Below, piece after piece: positions 8,540 to 17,712 of a DNA stretch of 64,000 bases (position 1 is the first letter of the stretch; every line of letters starts with the position of its first letter). Origin of the DNA: an uncultured Bacilli bacterium (GTDB taxonomy: Bacteria; Bacillota_I; Bacilli_A; RF39; UBA660); NCBI GenBank assembly GCA_934177995.1, contig CAKPPW010000003.1:12234-76233 (forward strand). Reading direction: 5' to 3'. A program made the position numbers and the translations under genes. Under the pieces are notes generated by a model that saw nothing but the letters and a program-made list of their open reading frames with translations, ran no database searches and had not been told where the DNA came from.

Positions 8540-10106
8540 GAAATTTTATTTTCATCCTATTACAGTTTTTATTTTTTTGACTATATTAACAATAATAGCA
8601 AGTGCTATTTTATCAGCTTTGCAAATGCAAGGAACTTATAGTAAAGTTAATACTTCTAATTATGAATTGGAAAGTGTTTTAGTTGCAGTAAAAAATATGT
8701 TGACTTTTGATGGGATGAAATTTATTTTTAGTAATGCATTACGCAATTTTTTATCATTTGCTCCATTTGGTATGTTGGTGCTTACTTTAATTGGATTAGG
8801 TGTATCATCATCAACTGGTTTTCTTGATACATTTATTTCAAGAAAAATAAAGAAAATGGATAAGAGAATAGTTACGTTTATTATTATTTTTCTAGCAACT
8901 ATTTCTTCTTTAATAAATGATATAGGTTATGTCTTATTAATACCTTTATCAGCAATAATATTTCAAGCGAATAACAGAAATCCTTTTGCTGGAATAGTAG
9001 CAGCTTTTTGTGGAGTTAGTTTTGGCTCAGCTATAAGTTTATTTGTAGGTTCAATGGAGGTTAATTTAATTCCTTATACAACATCAGCTGCTAGATTAAT
9101 AGATAGAAGTACTCATGTTAGTTTAACATCTAACTTAATTATAATAATTGCTTTTTCAGTTTTACTTTCAATTATTGGAACTGTAATTGTAGAAAGTATA
9201 ATAGTTAAGAGATTAGGTAAATATAAAGATAATCAAGAAAATGTTAAAACAGAAGAGTTAACGGTAGTAGATGAAGAAGAAATAGAACAAGAAAGAATTG
9301 CCAAAGAAAAGAAAGAAAAATCAGGACTTAAGTATGCCTTAATTACAGCAATAGTAGTTATAATAGCTTTTATCTATATGATAATACCTAATTTACCATC
9401 TAGTGGTATGTTACTAGATATGAGTGAAGATACTTATTTAGGACAATTATTTGGTACTAATTCATATTTTCAAGATGGCTTTACTTATATGATAAGTTTA
9501 TTATTTATCCTTACAAGTATTGCTTATGGAATAGGTGCTAAGTCAATAAAGAATGATAAAGACTTAATATATGGTTGTGAAAAAATGTTTACATCAAGTG
9601 CAGAAATGGTTATGCTACTATTTGTAGCAAGTCAGTTTATTTCTATTTTTAGAGAGACTAACATTGGTACAATAATAGCTACTTGGGGTGCTAATATCTT
9701 AGGAAGTGTTTCCTTTAGTGCATTACCACTTATAATTGTTTCCTTAGTATTAATAGCCATAGCTAATATATTTGTTACAACACCATCTAGTAAATGGCAA
9801 ATCTTTGCACCAGTTATGGTACCAGCTATGATGCAAGCTAATATTTCGCCACAATTTGCTCAGTTTATTCTAAGGGCAGGTGATTCAATGACTGCAGGTA
9901 TTACTCCGTTATTAGCAGCTTTTGCCATATATATAGGGTACTTAAATATATATAATAAAGATAAGTCAAAACCAATAACTATTCATCAAGCATTAGCATA
10001 TGTTATGCCATACTTTACAATAATTTCAATTTCTTGGATTTTATTAACAATAGGTTGGTATTTAATAGGCTTACCAATAGGTCCAGGAGTTTATCCAACA
10101 TTATAG
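8511..10106 (+). CDS. AbgT-family transporter (p-aminobenzoyl-glutamate type)
   Basis: The 531-residue polytopic membrane protein has about 11-13 hydrophobic segments and family-like blocks such as NNRNPFAGIVAAFCGVSFGSA and the C-terminal TPSSKWQIFAPVMVPAMMQANISP. AbgT relatives import p-aminobenzoyl-glutamate or export sulfonamides by an ion-coupled mechanism; which applies here is unknown. A cytoplasmic charged loop lies near residues 240-270. The ATG at 8511 follows GAGGAG inside the DUF951 gene, a 29-nt overlap. No AbgT gene is normally found between parB and ychF, so it is an insertion into a conserved neighbourhood. Confidence 0.82.
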   Translation: MKDKKKLKLKKFYFHPITVFIFLTILTIIASAILSALQMQGTYSKVNTSNYELESVLVAVKNMLTFDGMKFIFSNALRNFLSFAPFGMLVLTLIGLGVSSSTGFLDTFISRKIKKMDKRIVTFIIIFLATISSLINDIGYVLLIPLSAIIFQANNRNPFAGIVAAFCGVSFGSAISLFVGSMEVNLIPYTTSAARLIDRSTHVSLTSNLIIIIAFSVLLSIIGTVIVESIIVKRLGKYKDNQENVKTEELTVVDEEEIEQERIAKEKKEKSGLKYALITAIVVIIAFIYMIIPNLPSSGMLLDMSEDTYLGQLFGTNSYFQDGFTYMISLLFILTSIAYGIGAKSIKNDKDLIYGCEKMFTSSAEMVMLLFVASQFISIFRETNIGTIIATWGANILGSVSFSALPLIIVSLVLIAIANIFVTTPSSKWQIFAPVMVPAMMQANISPQFAQFILRAGDSMTAGITPLLAAFAIYIGYLNIYNKDKSKPITIHQALAYVMPYFTIISISWILLTIGWYLIGLPIGPGVYPTL

Positions 10107-10108
10107 TT

Positions 10109-10137
10109 TTGACAATTTGTCTTAATTAGATTAAAAT
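10109..10137 (+). promoter_or_regulatory. Sigma-A promoter of ychF
   Basis: Perfect -35 TTGACA, 17-nt spacer, -10 TAAAAT. It begins 3 nt after the AbgT stop codon and lies about 50 nt before ychF. Confidence 0.75.
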
Positions 10138-10172
10138 AAGAAAGAAAATTATATTATTTTCTTTTTATTTTG
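10137..10172 (+). other. AT-rich hairpin in the ychF leader
   Basis: AAAGAAAAT and ATTTTCTTT can pair around a short TATATT loop, followed by TTATTTT. It looks like a weak terminator placed after the ychF promoter, so it could end abgT transcripts or attenuate ychF; the stem is almost pure A-T. Confidence 0.35.
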
Positions 10173-10186
10173 GAAGGAGTTTTATT

Positions 10187-11287
10187 ATGAGTTTAAAAGC
10201 AGGTATTATAGGATTACCAAATGTAGGGAAGAGTACATTATTTAATGCTATTACTAATCAACATATTTTAGCAGAAAATTATCCATTTGCAACAATTGAT
10301 CCTAATGTAGGAGTAGTTAATGTTAAAGATGTTCGTCTTGATAGACTAACAGAAATGTATGAACCTAAGAAGACTATCCCTACTAGTTATGAATTTACAG
10401 ATATTGCAGGTCTTGTTAGAGGAGCTAGTAAAGGAGAAGGATTAGGAAATAAATTTTTATCACATATAAGAGAAACAGATGCTATAGTAGAAGTAGTTAG
10501 ATGTTTTGATAATGGAAAAATAATTCATGTAGATGGTAATGTTGATCCAATAAGAGATTTAGAAACTATTAATCTAGAGCTTATCATCAGTGATTTAGAA
10601 ATGGTTACTAATCGTTTAGGAAAAATTAGTAAAAGAGCTTTAATGAGTAAGGATAAACAAGAAAAGTTAGAATATGAATTATTAGAGAAGATAAAGACTA
10701 CTCTTGAAGAAAATCAACCGGTAAGACATATAGACTTTAAAGATGATGAATTAAAAATACTAAAATCTTATAATTTCTTAACAATAAAACCAATTATATA
10801 TGTAGCTAATATAGATGAAAGTATGATAGGTTTAGAAGATAATTCTTATGTAAAAGAAGTTAAAGAGTATGCAAAGAAAGAAAATGCTTCAGTAGTTGTT
10901 TTATGTGCTAAGATTGAAGAAGAACTAAGTGAATTAAGTGATACAGATAAAAAAGATATGTTAGAAGCTTTGGGAATGGAAAATAGTGGACTAGAGCAAT
11001 TAATTTCTGCAACTTATGATTTATTAGGCTTAGCTACTTATTTTACAGTAGGTAAAGATGAGGTAAGAGCTTGGACTTTTAAAAAAGGTATGAATGCTAA
11101 GAAATGTGCAGGTATTATTCATACAGACTTTGAAAAGGGATTTATCAAAGCTGAAGTTATTAGTTATGATGATTTAATGGAATATGGTAGTGAGTTAAAA
11201 ACTAGAGAAGCAGGAAAAGCTAGAATAGAAGGAAAAGATTATATCATGCAAGATGGTGATATTTGTCACTTTAGATTTAATGTGTGA
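10187..11287 (+). CDS. ychF: Redox-regulated ATPase/GTP-binding protein YchF
   Basis: YchF belongs to the Obg-related P-loop family, prefers ATP and associates with ribosomes. The P-loop GLPNVGKST is at residues 9-17, DIAGLVRGASKGEGLGNKFL is the switch region, and a C-terminal TGS domain (from about residue 280) ends in DGDICHFRFNV. The 366 residues match the family. It has its own promoter and is followed 8 nt later by the laccase-domain gene. Confidence 0.96.
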   Translation: MSLKAGIIGLPNVGKSTLFNAITNQHILAENYPFATIDPNVGVVNVKDVRLDRLTEMYEPKKTIPTSYEFTDIAGLVRGASKGEGLGNKFLSHIRETDAIVEVVRCFDNGKIIHVDGNVDPIRDLETINLELIISDLEMVTNRLGKISKRALMSKDKQEKLEYELLEKIKTTLEENQPVRHIDFKDDELKILKSYNFLTIKPIIYVANIDESMIGLEDNSYVKEVKEYAKKENASVVVLCAKIEEELSELSDTDKKDMLEALGMENSGLEQLISATYDLLGLATYFTVGKDEVRAWTFKKGMNAKKCAGIIHTDFEKGFIKAEVISYDDLMEYGSELKTREAGKARIEGKDYIMQDGDICHFRFNV

Positions 11288-11295
11288 GGTGCTAA

Positions 11296-12069
11296 TTGAA
11301 ATCACAAATTAAAATATTTGAAGCTAATAAAAAAGATGGAGTAATGAGTCGAAATAAAATATTTTATAATGATGAATTAACTCAAGATGAAATAAATGAA
11401 ATATTTAAACAAACTAGAATAAAATTAGGAAAAAAATATGGATTTAATGGTTTAAAAATGATTCAAGCAGTTCAAAAGACAGAGTTGAACAAAGTAGAAT
11501 ATCCAGATGGTAAATATATAAATATTACAGAAAAAGAATTAACAAAGGATGACTATTGGTATTTAAATTTAGAAGCAGATATTCTGATGATTAGTAATAA
11601 ATATAAAGGAATAGTTGTAGGTAATATGTGTGCTGATTGTCCAATAGTAATAGCAGAAGATAGGAAAAAGGGAGTAACTGCTTTAGCACATTGTGGTGCA
11701 GCATATATCAATAGAAAATTACCAAGCCAAATAATTGAATCGTTACAAAAAGAATATAAGAGTAATATAGATGACATATATGTCTATATTTCTAGTGGAG
11801 CAAAAAAGGAAAAATTTATATATGATACTTATCCACATTGGGCTACTAATAAAGAAGTGTGGAAAGATTGTATAGAAGAAACAAATAGTAAATATAGGAT
11901 AGATATGTATAAAGCAATATTAAAGCAACTGGAAAATAAACAAATAAAAATCATAAAAATTAATAAGAATGACACAATAACAAATATAGACTATGCTTCA
12001 CATTACTCTAGAATAAGAGGTAATGAAAAAAAGAGTGGTCAAAACTTTGTTGGATTTTATTATGTATAA
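11296..12069 (+). CDS. Divergent laccase-domain (YfiH/YlmD-type) protein
   Basis: Similarity to the YfiH/YlmD family (purine nucleoside phosphorylase/polyphenol oxidase fold) is seen in the CADCPIVIAEDRKKGVTALAHCGAA block, which corresponds to the family's TADC...HAGWRG region. Here GWRG is replaced by CGAA. The QVHG segment that supplies the first metal-binding His appears as QAVQ. Two of three conserved positions (the Cys and one His) remain. At 257 residues the length is normal. The TTG start at 11296 has GAGGTG just upstream. It could be an active but unusual member or one that has changed function. Confidence 0.68.
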   Translation: MKSQIKIFEANKKDGVMSRNKIFYNDELTQDEINEIFKQTRIKLGKKYGFNGLKMIQAVQKTELNKVEYPDGKYINITEKELTKDDYWYLNLEADILMISNKYKGIVVGNMCADCPIVIAEDRKKGVTALAHCGAAYINRKLPSQIIESLQKEYKSNIDDIYVYISSGAKKEKFIYDTYPHWATNKEVWKDCIEETNSKYRIDMYKAILKQLENKQIKIIKINKNDTITNIDYASHYSRIRGNEKKSGQNFVGFYYV

Positions 12070-12102
12070 CTGATGGATTAATAAAAAAGAACAAATATTT
12101 AG

Positions 12103-12131
12103 TTGCAAAAGTAATTGGCATTTGTTATAAT
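12103..12131 (+). promoter_or_regulatory. Sigma-A promoter of the rpsF-ssb-rpsR operon
   Basis: -35 TTGCAA, 17-nt spacer, consensus -10 TATAAT, about 68 nt before the rpsF start. Confidence 0.8.
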
Positions 12132-12137
12132 ACAAAC

Positions 12138-12183
12138 GAGTATTTAAAATACTCCTTACCTATTATTTAGGTCTTATGTCCAG
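12138..12183 (+). promoter_or_regulatory. Structured rpsF leader, possible S6:S18 autoregulatory element
   Basis: A 7-bp hairpin GAGTATT/AATACTC is followed by ACCTA/TAGGT and a CC-containing segment before the ribosome-binding site. Many bacteria carry an S6:S18-binding leader at exactly this place. The match to the known consensus is only positional, because I cannot align it, so the assignment is tentative. Confidence 0.35.
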
Positions 12184-12198
12184 AAGGAGGTGGAAATA

Positions 12199-12486
12199 AT
12201 GAACAAGTATGAAATTATGTTTATTGTAAAACCAGATTTAGAGGAAGCTTCTATTAAAAATGAAGCTGAAAGTCTAAAAAAGGTTTTAACAAACTTAGAA
12301 GCTAAAATCGTTGAAGAAAAAGCTATGGGACAAAGAGAATTAGCATATGAAATAAAGAAATATAAAAATGGATATTATTTCTTATTCGTAGTAGAAGGTT
12401 CTCATGAAGCTATTAAAGAATTTGATCGTTTAGCTGGAATCAATGAAAACATTTTACGTCATTTAATTATTCGTAAAGAAGACTAG
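12199..12486 (+). CDS. rpsF: 30S ribosomal protein S6
   Basis: S6 binds 16S rRNA together with S18 in the platform of the small subunit. The 95-residue protein begins [14 protein letters not shown] and includes the [16 protein letters not shown] segment typical of S6. The ATG at 12199 has AAGGAGGTG upstream; a GTG at 12190 lies inside that site and is rejected. It is first in the conserved rpsF-ssb-rpsR operon. Confidence 0.96.
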   Translation: MNKYEIMFIVKPDLEEASIKNEAESLKKVLTNLEAKIVEEKAMGQRELAYEIKKYKNGYYFLFVVEGSHEAIKEFDRLAGINENILRHLIIRKED

Positions 12487-12500
12487 AAAAAGAGGTAACT

Positions 12501-13022
12501 ATGAATAAAGTAATATTAATAGGTCGATTAACAAGAGACCCTGAGTTACGTTATACTGGTAGTAATACTCCAGTTGCAACTTTCAGTCTTGCTGTAAATC
12601 GTTCATTTACTAATCAAAATGGCGAAAGAGAAGCAGACTTTATTAACTGTGTAGTTTGGAGAAAACTAGCAGAAACAGTTAAAAATTATTTATCTCAAGG
12701 TAGTCAAGTGGCAGTAGAAGGTAGAATTCAAACTAGAAGCTATGATGATCAAAATGGTCAAAGAAGATATGTTACTGAAGTTGTTGTTGAAAATATAGAC
12801 TTTGTTGGTACAAGAAGAGATAATTATCAATCAACTCAACAACCAAGCTTTAATAGTCAACCAGCTCCTGCTAGTTTCAATAATCAACCATCTACACCTG
12901 ATGCTACTACTCCTTATGATTTTAGTGCTGCAGCAGCTCCTACAGGTACAAATGTATCTAGTGATCCTTATGCTGAATTTGGCTCTAATATCGAGATAAA
13001 TGATGACGAATTACCATTTTAA
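12501..13022 (+). CDS. ssb: Single-stranded DNA-binding protein SSB
   Basis: SSB coats single-stranded DNA and recruits replication and repair proteins. The N-terminal 105 residues form the OB fold ([19 protein letters not shown], then [12 protein letters not shown]). Residues 115-160 are a Gln/Pro/Ala-rich linker, and the last residues DDELPF are the conserved acidic tip that binds partner proteins. It lies between rpsF and rpsR. Confidence 0.96.
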   Translation: MNKVILIGRLTRDPELRYTGSNTPVATFSLAVNRSFTNQNGEREADFINCVVWRKLAETVKNYLSQGSQVAVEGRIQTRSYDDQNGQRRYVTEVVVENIDFVGTRRDNYQSTQQPSFNSQPAPASFNNQPSTPDATTPYDFSAAAAPTGTNVSSDPYAEFGSNIEINDDELPF

Positions 13023-13037
13023 AAAGGAGGTTAAGTT

Positions 13038-13253
13038 ATGGCAGAATTTTATCGTAAGAAGAAAAAAGTATGCTTAATGTGTCAAGGAAAAACTTTTGAT
13101 TATAAAGATGTTGATATTTTAAGAAAATACATTAACGAAAGAGGAAAAATATTACCTCGTCGTGTTACAGGTGCTTGTGCAAAACATCAACGTGTTATAG
13201 CTAATGAAATTAAAAGAGCACGTGCAATTGCATTATTACCATTTACAAAATAA
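13038..13253 (+). CDS. rpsR: 30S ribosomal protein S18, Cys-containing form
   Basis: The 71-residue S18 has the conserved core [23 protein letters not shown]. It carries CxxC at residues 12-15 and CxxH at 47-50, four potential zinc ligands. The B. subtilis S18 lacks these, so this is a zinc-binding-type version. It follows ssb by 15 nt with a strong ribosome-binding site (AAGGAGG) and ends the operon. Confidence 0.95.
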   Translation: MAEFYRKKKKVCLMCQGKTFDYKDVDILRKYINERGKILPRRVTGACAKHQRVIANEIKRARAIALLPFTK

Positions 13254-13259
13254 TATTTT

Positions 13260-13288
13260 AAAGTTGGGACTTTTGGTTTCAACTTTTT
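13260..13288 (+). terminator. Intrinsic terminator of the rpsF-ssb-rpsR operon
   Basis: AAAGTTG pairs with CAACTTT across a 13-nt loop, followed by TT. It lies 7 nt after the rpsR stop. Confidence 0.6.
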
Positions 13289-13367
13289 ATGTTGAAAATG
13301 ATATTAATCTTATGAAGATAGTTTGCTTTTTAATGTTAAAAATGATATATTATAACTGTAATTTATT

Positions 13368-13393
13368 AAGAAGAATTAACATCTTCTTTTTTT
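13368..13393 (+). terminator. Second terminator-like hairpin, immediately upstream of the DHH gene
   Basis: A 7-bp stem AAGAAGA/TCTTCTT with a 7-nt loop is followed by five T. It ends 24 nt before the TTG start of the phosphodiesterase gene, so it either backs up the rpsR terminator or attenuates the next operon. Confidence 0.65.
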
Positions 13394-13416
13394 AAAATTG
13401 AATAGAGGTGGTTGTT

Positions 13417-14406
13417 TTGAAAATTGGTGAAAAGAAAAAAGAATTAAAGAAATTAATTCGTGGTGCCAAGACTATTTTTATAATGGCTCATAAGAATTTA
13501 GATTTAGATGCTTTAGGTAGTTCTATAGGATTATATTCAATTTTAGAGAAGCAAAGAAAGAATTGCTATTTAGTAATAAATGATAAAGAACATGAGTTAG
13601 GTGTTGAAAAAGTATTAAGGGAATTAGATGGTTGTCTACAAATAGTTACCGGAAAAGAAGTAGAAGATAACTTGTATTTACGTAATAAACGTAATCTTTT
13701 ATTTATACTAGACACTAATAAGAAAGAATTAGTTCAAGATAATGCTATCATATCCCTATTTGATGAAGATAAAGTAGTGATTTTAGATCACCATGAATTG
13801 GGTGAAACATCAATTTCTTGTCCTAATAGAATAATTGATAATACTGCTTCTAGTACTTGTGAGATGATAACAAACTTAATAGAAGCTTATAATTCACCAA
13901 TAGATCCATACTATGCAACTCTAATATTATCTGGAATAGTTTTAGATACTAATAATTTTACTCTTAAAACTAATAGTGAAACATATTATAGTGCTTATTA
14001 CTTATCTTGTATGGGAGCTAGTACTACTAAAGTTCAATATCTATTAAAACAAGACTTAAAAGATTATATGGAACGTCAAAAATTAATTACTAATGTAGAG
14101 ATAATTAATGATAAAATAGCAATTGCAAAGGGAAGTAGTTATTCTATTTATAGAAGAGAAGACTTAGCTAAGATAGCTGATACCTTACTTTTCTTTAATG
14201 ATATAGAATTATCTTTTGTAATTGCTAAGACAGCTAATAATGTTACCTCTATCAGTGGACGTAGTATTGGTAAAAAAAGTATCGCTAATATATTGTCTAG
14301 AATTGGTGGAGGAGGAGATAAAATGGGAGGAGCTGCTCAGTTTGAAAATGTTCCAATCAGTAAAGTCTCTGAAAAATTAAATCAAGCTATTAAGGAGGAA
14401 GAATAA
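13417..14406 (+). CDS. DHH/DHHA1 phosphodiesterase, GdpP-like but lacking the N-terminal domains
   Basis: The protein matches the catalytic half of GdpP, the c-di-AMP phosphodiesterase. It has [13 protein letters not shown] (metal ligands), DTNK, the DHH motif in [22 protein letters not shown], and a GGGGDKMGG segment in the DHHA1 domain. Full GdpP is about 650 residues with two membrane helices, a PAS domain and a degenerate GGDEF domain; this one has only 329 residues and no membrane segment. Its place before rplI and dnaB is that of gdpP, so it is probably an orthologue reduced to a soluble enzyme. A TTG start at 13417 with GAGG 8 nt upstream is preferred over GTG 13408, which falls in that site. 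Confidence 0.85.
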   Translation: MKIGEKKKELKKLIRGAKTIFIMAHKNLDLDALGSSIGLYSILEKQRKNCYLVINDKEHELGVEKVLRELDGCLQIVTGKEVEDNLYLRNKRNLLFILDTNKKELVQDNAIISLFDEDKVVILDHHELGETSISCPNRIIDNTASSTCEMITNLIEAYNSPIDPYYATLILSGIVLDTNNFTLKTNSETYYSAYYLSCMGASTTKVQYLLKQDLKDYMERQKLITNVEIINDKIAIAKGSSYSIYRREDLAKIADTLLFFNDIELSFVIAKTANNVTSISGRSIGKKSIANILSRIGGGGDKMGGAAQFENVPISKVSEKLNQAIKEEE

Positions 14407-14846
14407 TGAGAGTAATTTTTCGTCAAGATGTAAAAGGGGTAGGAAAGAAAGATGAAATTAAAGAAGTAAAAGATGGTTATGCTATTAATTTTCTAATTAA
14501 AAAGAATCTTGCTGTAGTAGCTAATAAAGAAAACTTAGACAACTTAAAGAAAGAACAAACACTAAGAAAAGAAAATCATGATAAAGCTAAGAAAGAAGCA
14601 ATGGAAGAAAAAGCTAAATTAGAAAAATTAGTTTTAACCTTTAAAGTAAAAACTGGTGAAGGCGACCGTGTTTTTGGAAGTGTTAGTCAAAAACAAATAA
14701 AAGAAGAATTAAAGAATAATGGATACAATATAGATAAAAACCAAATTAAATTACAAGATTCACTATCATCTTTAGGTTTTCATAAGATAGAAATAGAATT
14801 ATATAAAGAAGTTAGTGCTATAGTAAAAGTTCATTTAGTAAAGTAG
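14406..14846 (+). CDS. rplI: 50S ribosomal protein L9
   Basis: L9 binds 23S rRNA near the L1 stalk. The 146 residues show the N-terminal domain ([26 protein letters not shown]), a long charged connecting helix (about 41-80) and the C-terminal domain. The start shares one base with the stop of the upstream gene, indicating coupling. Confidence 0.97.
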   Translation: MRVIFRQDVKGVGKKDEIKEVKDGYAINFLIKKNLAVVANKENLDNLKKEQTLRKENHDKAKKEAMEEKAKLEKLVLTFKVKTGEGDRVFGSVSQKQIKEELKNNGYNIDKNQIKLQDSLSSLGFHKIEIELYKEVSAIVKVHLVK

Positions 14847-14864
14847 AAGTAAAGGAGGAAGTTT

Positions 14865-16211
14865 ATGGCCTTAAGAGAATTACCACATAATAAAGAAGCT
14901 GAAATGAGTGTATTAGGTTCTTGTTTTTTATCAACAGATGCAGCTACACTTGCTCTAGAAAATTTATCAGAATCTAGTTTTTTTGATACTAGAAATGCCA
15001 AAATCTTTAAGGCTTTTCAAAACTTACATGAAGAAAAAACTCCTTTAGATTTAACAACAGTTACAACAGAACTTACTAGAATGAATGCTTTAACAGATGC
15101 CGGTGGCGTTTCTTATTTAACAGAAATAATTGAGTTTGTGCCTACTGCCAGTAATATAGATTATTATATCAAAGAAGTAGATAAAACAGCTCTTTTACGA
15201 GGATTAATAGAAACAGCTACTAATATAGTAACATTAGGTTATAATCAAGAAGAAAATGTTAATGATGTTTTAGACCAAGCAGAAAAACAAATACTAAATA
15301 TTGCTAAAAATAGAAAAAGTGGAGAGTTTCAAAGTATTCAAGATGTGTTGATAAAAACTCAAGAAGACTTAGAAAAGCTAGCTGAATCCAAAGGAGAAGT
15401 AACAGGTATTGCTACTGGTTGGTATGACTTTGATAAGTTAACAGCAGGTCTTCATGAAAATGAAATGATTATAATAGCTGCTCGTCCTGGTATGGGTAAA
15501 ACAGCCTTTGCTCTTAATCTTGCTACTTATGTAACTACACACTCTGATAATACTGTAGCAGTATTCAACTTAGAAATGGGAGCTAGTCAGTTAGCTAATC
15601 GTATAATATCATCCCTTGGTCAAATAGAAGGTTATAAGATGCGAACAGGTAAACTATTAAATCAAGATTGGAAAAGATTTAATGAAGCGACTACTCAATT
15701 ATCTAAAGCTAAACTTTATATAGATGATACACCAGGAATAACTATTGGTGAAATAAGAGCCAAGTGTAGAAGATTAGCAAGTTCTACTGATGGACTTAAC
15801 CTAGTAATAATTGACTACTTACAGTTAATTTCTGGAGGGAAAAATTATGGAAGTAATAGACAACAAGAGGTAGCTGATATTTCTCGTAGCTTAAAAACTC
15901 TTGCTATGGAGTTACATATACCAATAATAGCTCTTGCTCAGTTATCTCGTAGTGTTGAAGGAAGAGAAGATAAAAGGCCAATGCTTTCAGATTTACGTGA
16001 GTCTGGTTCTATTGAGCAGGATGCCGACTTAGTAGGATTCCTATATAGAGACGATTACTATAATAAAGAAGCTAAGAAAGATGCAACAAGTATTAGTGAA
16101 TTTATTATTGCTAAGCATAGAAATGGTCCTCAAGCTACTATCCAGTTGTTATTTAAAAAAGATACATCAACCTTTCTTAATATGACTAAAGGACCAGAAG
16201 AGGAGGAATAA
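14865..16211 (+). CDS. dnaB: Replicative DNA helicase DnaB (DnaC in Bacillus naming)
   Basis: This is the hexameric helicase that unwinds DNA at the replication fork. The N-terminal collar domain covers roughly residues 1-110 and the RecA-like motor domain follows. The Walker A ARPGMGKT is at residues 206-213, VIIDYLQLI is the Walker B motif, and SDLRESGSIEQDAD is the conserved arginine-containing motif. The 448 residues are typical. It lies 18 nt after rplI. Confidence 0.97.
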   Translation: MALRELPHNKEAEMSVLGSCFLSTDAATLALENLSESSFFDTRNAKIFKAFQNLHEEKTPLDLTTVTTELTRMNALTDAGGVSYLTEIIEFVPTASNIDYYIKEVDKTALLRGLIETATNIVTLGYNQEENVNDVLDQAEKQILNIAKNRKSGEFQSIQDVLIKTQEDLEKLAESKGEVTGIATGWYDFDKLTAGLHENEMIIIAARPGMGKTAFALNLATYVTTHSDNTVAVFNLEMGASQLANRIISSLGQIEGYKMRTGKLLNQDWKRFNEATTQLSKAKLYIDDTPGITIGEIRAKCRRLASSTDGLNLVIIDYLQLISGGKNYGSNRQQEVADISRSLKTLAMELHIPIIALAQLSRSVEGREDKRPMLSDLRESGSIEQDADLVGFLYRDDYYNKEAKKDATSISEFIIAKHRNGPQATIQLLFKKDTSTFLNMTKGPEEEE

Positions 16212-16212
16212 A

Positions 16213-17712
16213 ATGGGGAAAAAGATATTAGTTATAAGTTTTGCACTAGTTATAAGTTTCTTATTAGTTTTCTTTTGTCCTACATCTAAAGCAAAAGAGC
16301 CACAAGAAGTATATAGAGTTTATCTAAAAGGAAAATCACTAGGATTAATCGAAGATAAAGAAGATTTAGAGCAATACGTAGATAAAGAACAAGAAAAGAT
16401 TAAAAAGAAATATAAAGTAGATAAGGTTTATGCTCCGGAAGACTTAAAAATAGAAAAGGAAATAACTTATCAAGAAAAGATTTCTACTACTAAACAAATA
16501 TATGATAAATTAGCAGATTTAGAATCATTTACAATAAATGGTTATGCTATTAAGATTAAAGGGATAGATACAGTTAATGAACAAGGAGAAAAAGTAAAAG
16601 GAGTAGACCAGACAATTTATGTTTTAGATAAAGATGTTTTTACAAAGGCTATGGATAAAACTATTAGATCATTTGTTAATAATGATGATTATGAAAAATA
16701 TCTAAACAATAAACAAAAAGAAATTAAAGATACAGGTACTATAATAGAAAATGTTTATATAGATAATAAAATATCAGTTAAGAATACTAAAGTACCTGTT
16801 GATAAGACAATTTATGAAAACGTTGATGATTTAAGTAAGTATTTATTATTTGGTACTTTAGATGAATATCAAAAGTATACTGTTCAAGATGGAGATACTA
16901 TTACTGATATAGCTTTTAATAATAAACTATCTGATAAGGAATTTTTAATTGCAAACCCATCATTTAAAGATGAAAATAGTTTATTGTTTACTGGGCAACA
17001 AGTAACTATTAATATTATTAAGCCACAATTTAGATTAGTAGAAGTTGATCATACAGTTTTTGATCAAGAGATAAAATACGATACAGAAGTTAAGTATGAT
17101 GAAAATAAGATGGCTGGAACGGAAGAAGTTACTCAAAAAGGAGAAAATGGTCTTCAAAGAGTTACTAGTAAGATACAAAAAGTTAATGGGCAAATAGAAA
17201 GCTCTGTAATTAATGAAAGTGCTACTGAAAGACTAAAAGAACCAGTTAAAGAAATAATAGTCAAAGGTAAAAAACAAAATTCTTATTCATCTGGCATAGA
17301 TATAACAGGTACAACTAAAGTAGAGGGTTATTGGAAGTGGCCTACAGCAACACCATATACTATTAATAGTCCTTATGGTTATCGTTGGGGAGTATTACAT
17401 GATGGAGTAGATATAGGTGGTGGATATGGTTCACCTATTTATGCAGCTAATAATGGAGTAGTAGTACAATCTAGTTCTAAATATGATAATGGTCAATTTG
17501 TAGTAATTAATCATAATAACGGTTATTATACAATGTATGCTCATTTATCAGCACGATATGTAAAAGTAGGACAAAATGTTTCTATTGGTCAACAAATTGG
17601 AGCAATGGGAAAAAGTGGTTTTGCAACAGGAACACATTTACACTTTGGACTTTTCAGGGGATTTCCTTACCGAAGAGGATCAACATCATTACAACCACTT
17701 AGTTTATTCTAA
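16213..17712 (+). CDS. Secreted M23 peptidoglycan endopeptidase with LysM and G5 domains
   Basis: An N-terminal hydrophobic segment (residues 4-23) looks like a signal peptide or anchor. A charged region follows, then a LysM-like domain around residues 215-270 (YTVQDGDTITDIAF), a G5-like domain around 275-355, and a C-terminal M23 peptidase domain from about 375. HDGVD and HLHFG supply the zinc and catalytic ligands, so the enzyme should be active in cutting peptidoglycan cross-links. It begins 1 nt after dnaB and overlaps walJ by one base. In Bacillus the walRK signalling genes precede walJ; here this hydrolase takes that place. Confidence 0.88.
   Translation: MGKKILVISFALVISFLLVFFCPTSKAKEPQEVYRVYLKGKSLGLIEDKEDLEQYVDKEQEKIKKKYKVDKVYAPEDLKIEKEITYQEKISTTKQIYDKLADLESFTINGYAIKIKGIDTVNEQGEKVKGVDQTIYVLDKDVFTKAMDKTIRSFVNNDDYEKYLNNKQKEIKDTGTIIENVYIDNKISVKNTKVPVDKTIYENVDDLSKYLLFGTLDEYQKYTVQDGDTITDIAFNNKLSDKEFLIANPSFKDENSLLFTGQQVTINIIKPQFRLVEVDHTVFDQEIKYDTEVKYDENKMAGTEEVTQKGENGLQRVTSKIQKVNGQIESSVINESATERLKEPVKEIIVKGKKQNSYSSGIDITGTTKVEGYWKWPTATPYTINSPYGYRWGVLHDGVDIGGGYGSPIYAANNGVVVQSSSKYDNGQFVVINHNNGYYTMYAHLSARYVKVGQNVSIGQQIGAMGKSGFATGTHLHFGLFRGFPYRRGSTSLQPLSLF

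Noticed and set aside
13204..13395. 63-codon frame overlapping the end of rpsR
   Set aside because: It contains the rpsR terminator and has no family similarity or ribosome-binding site.
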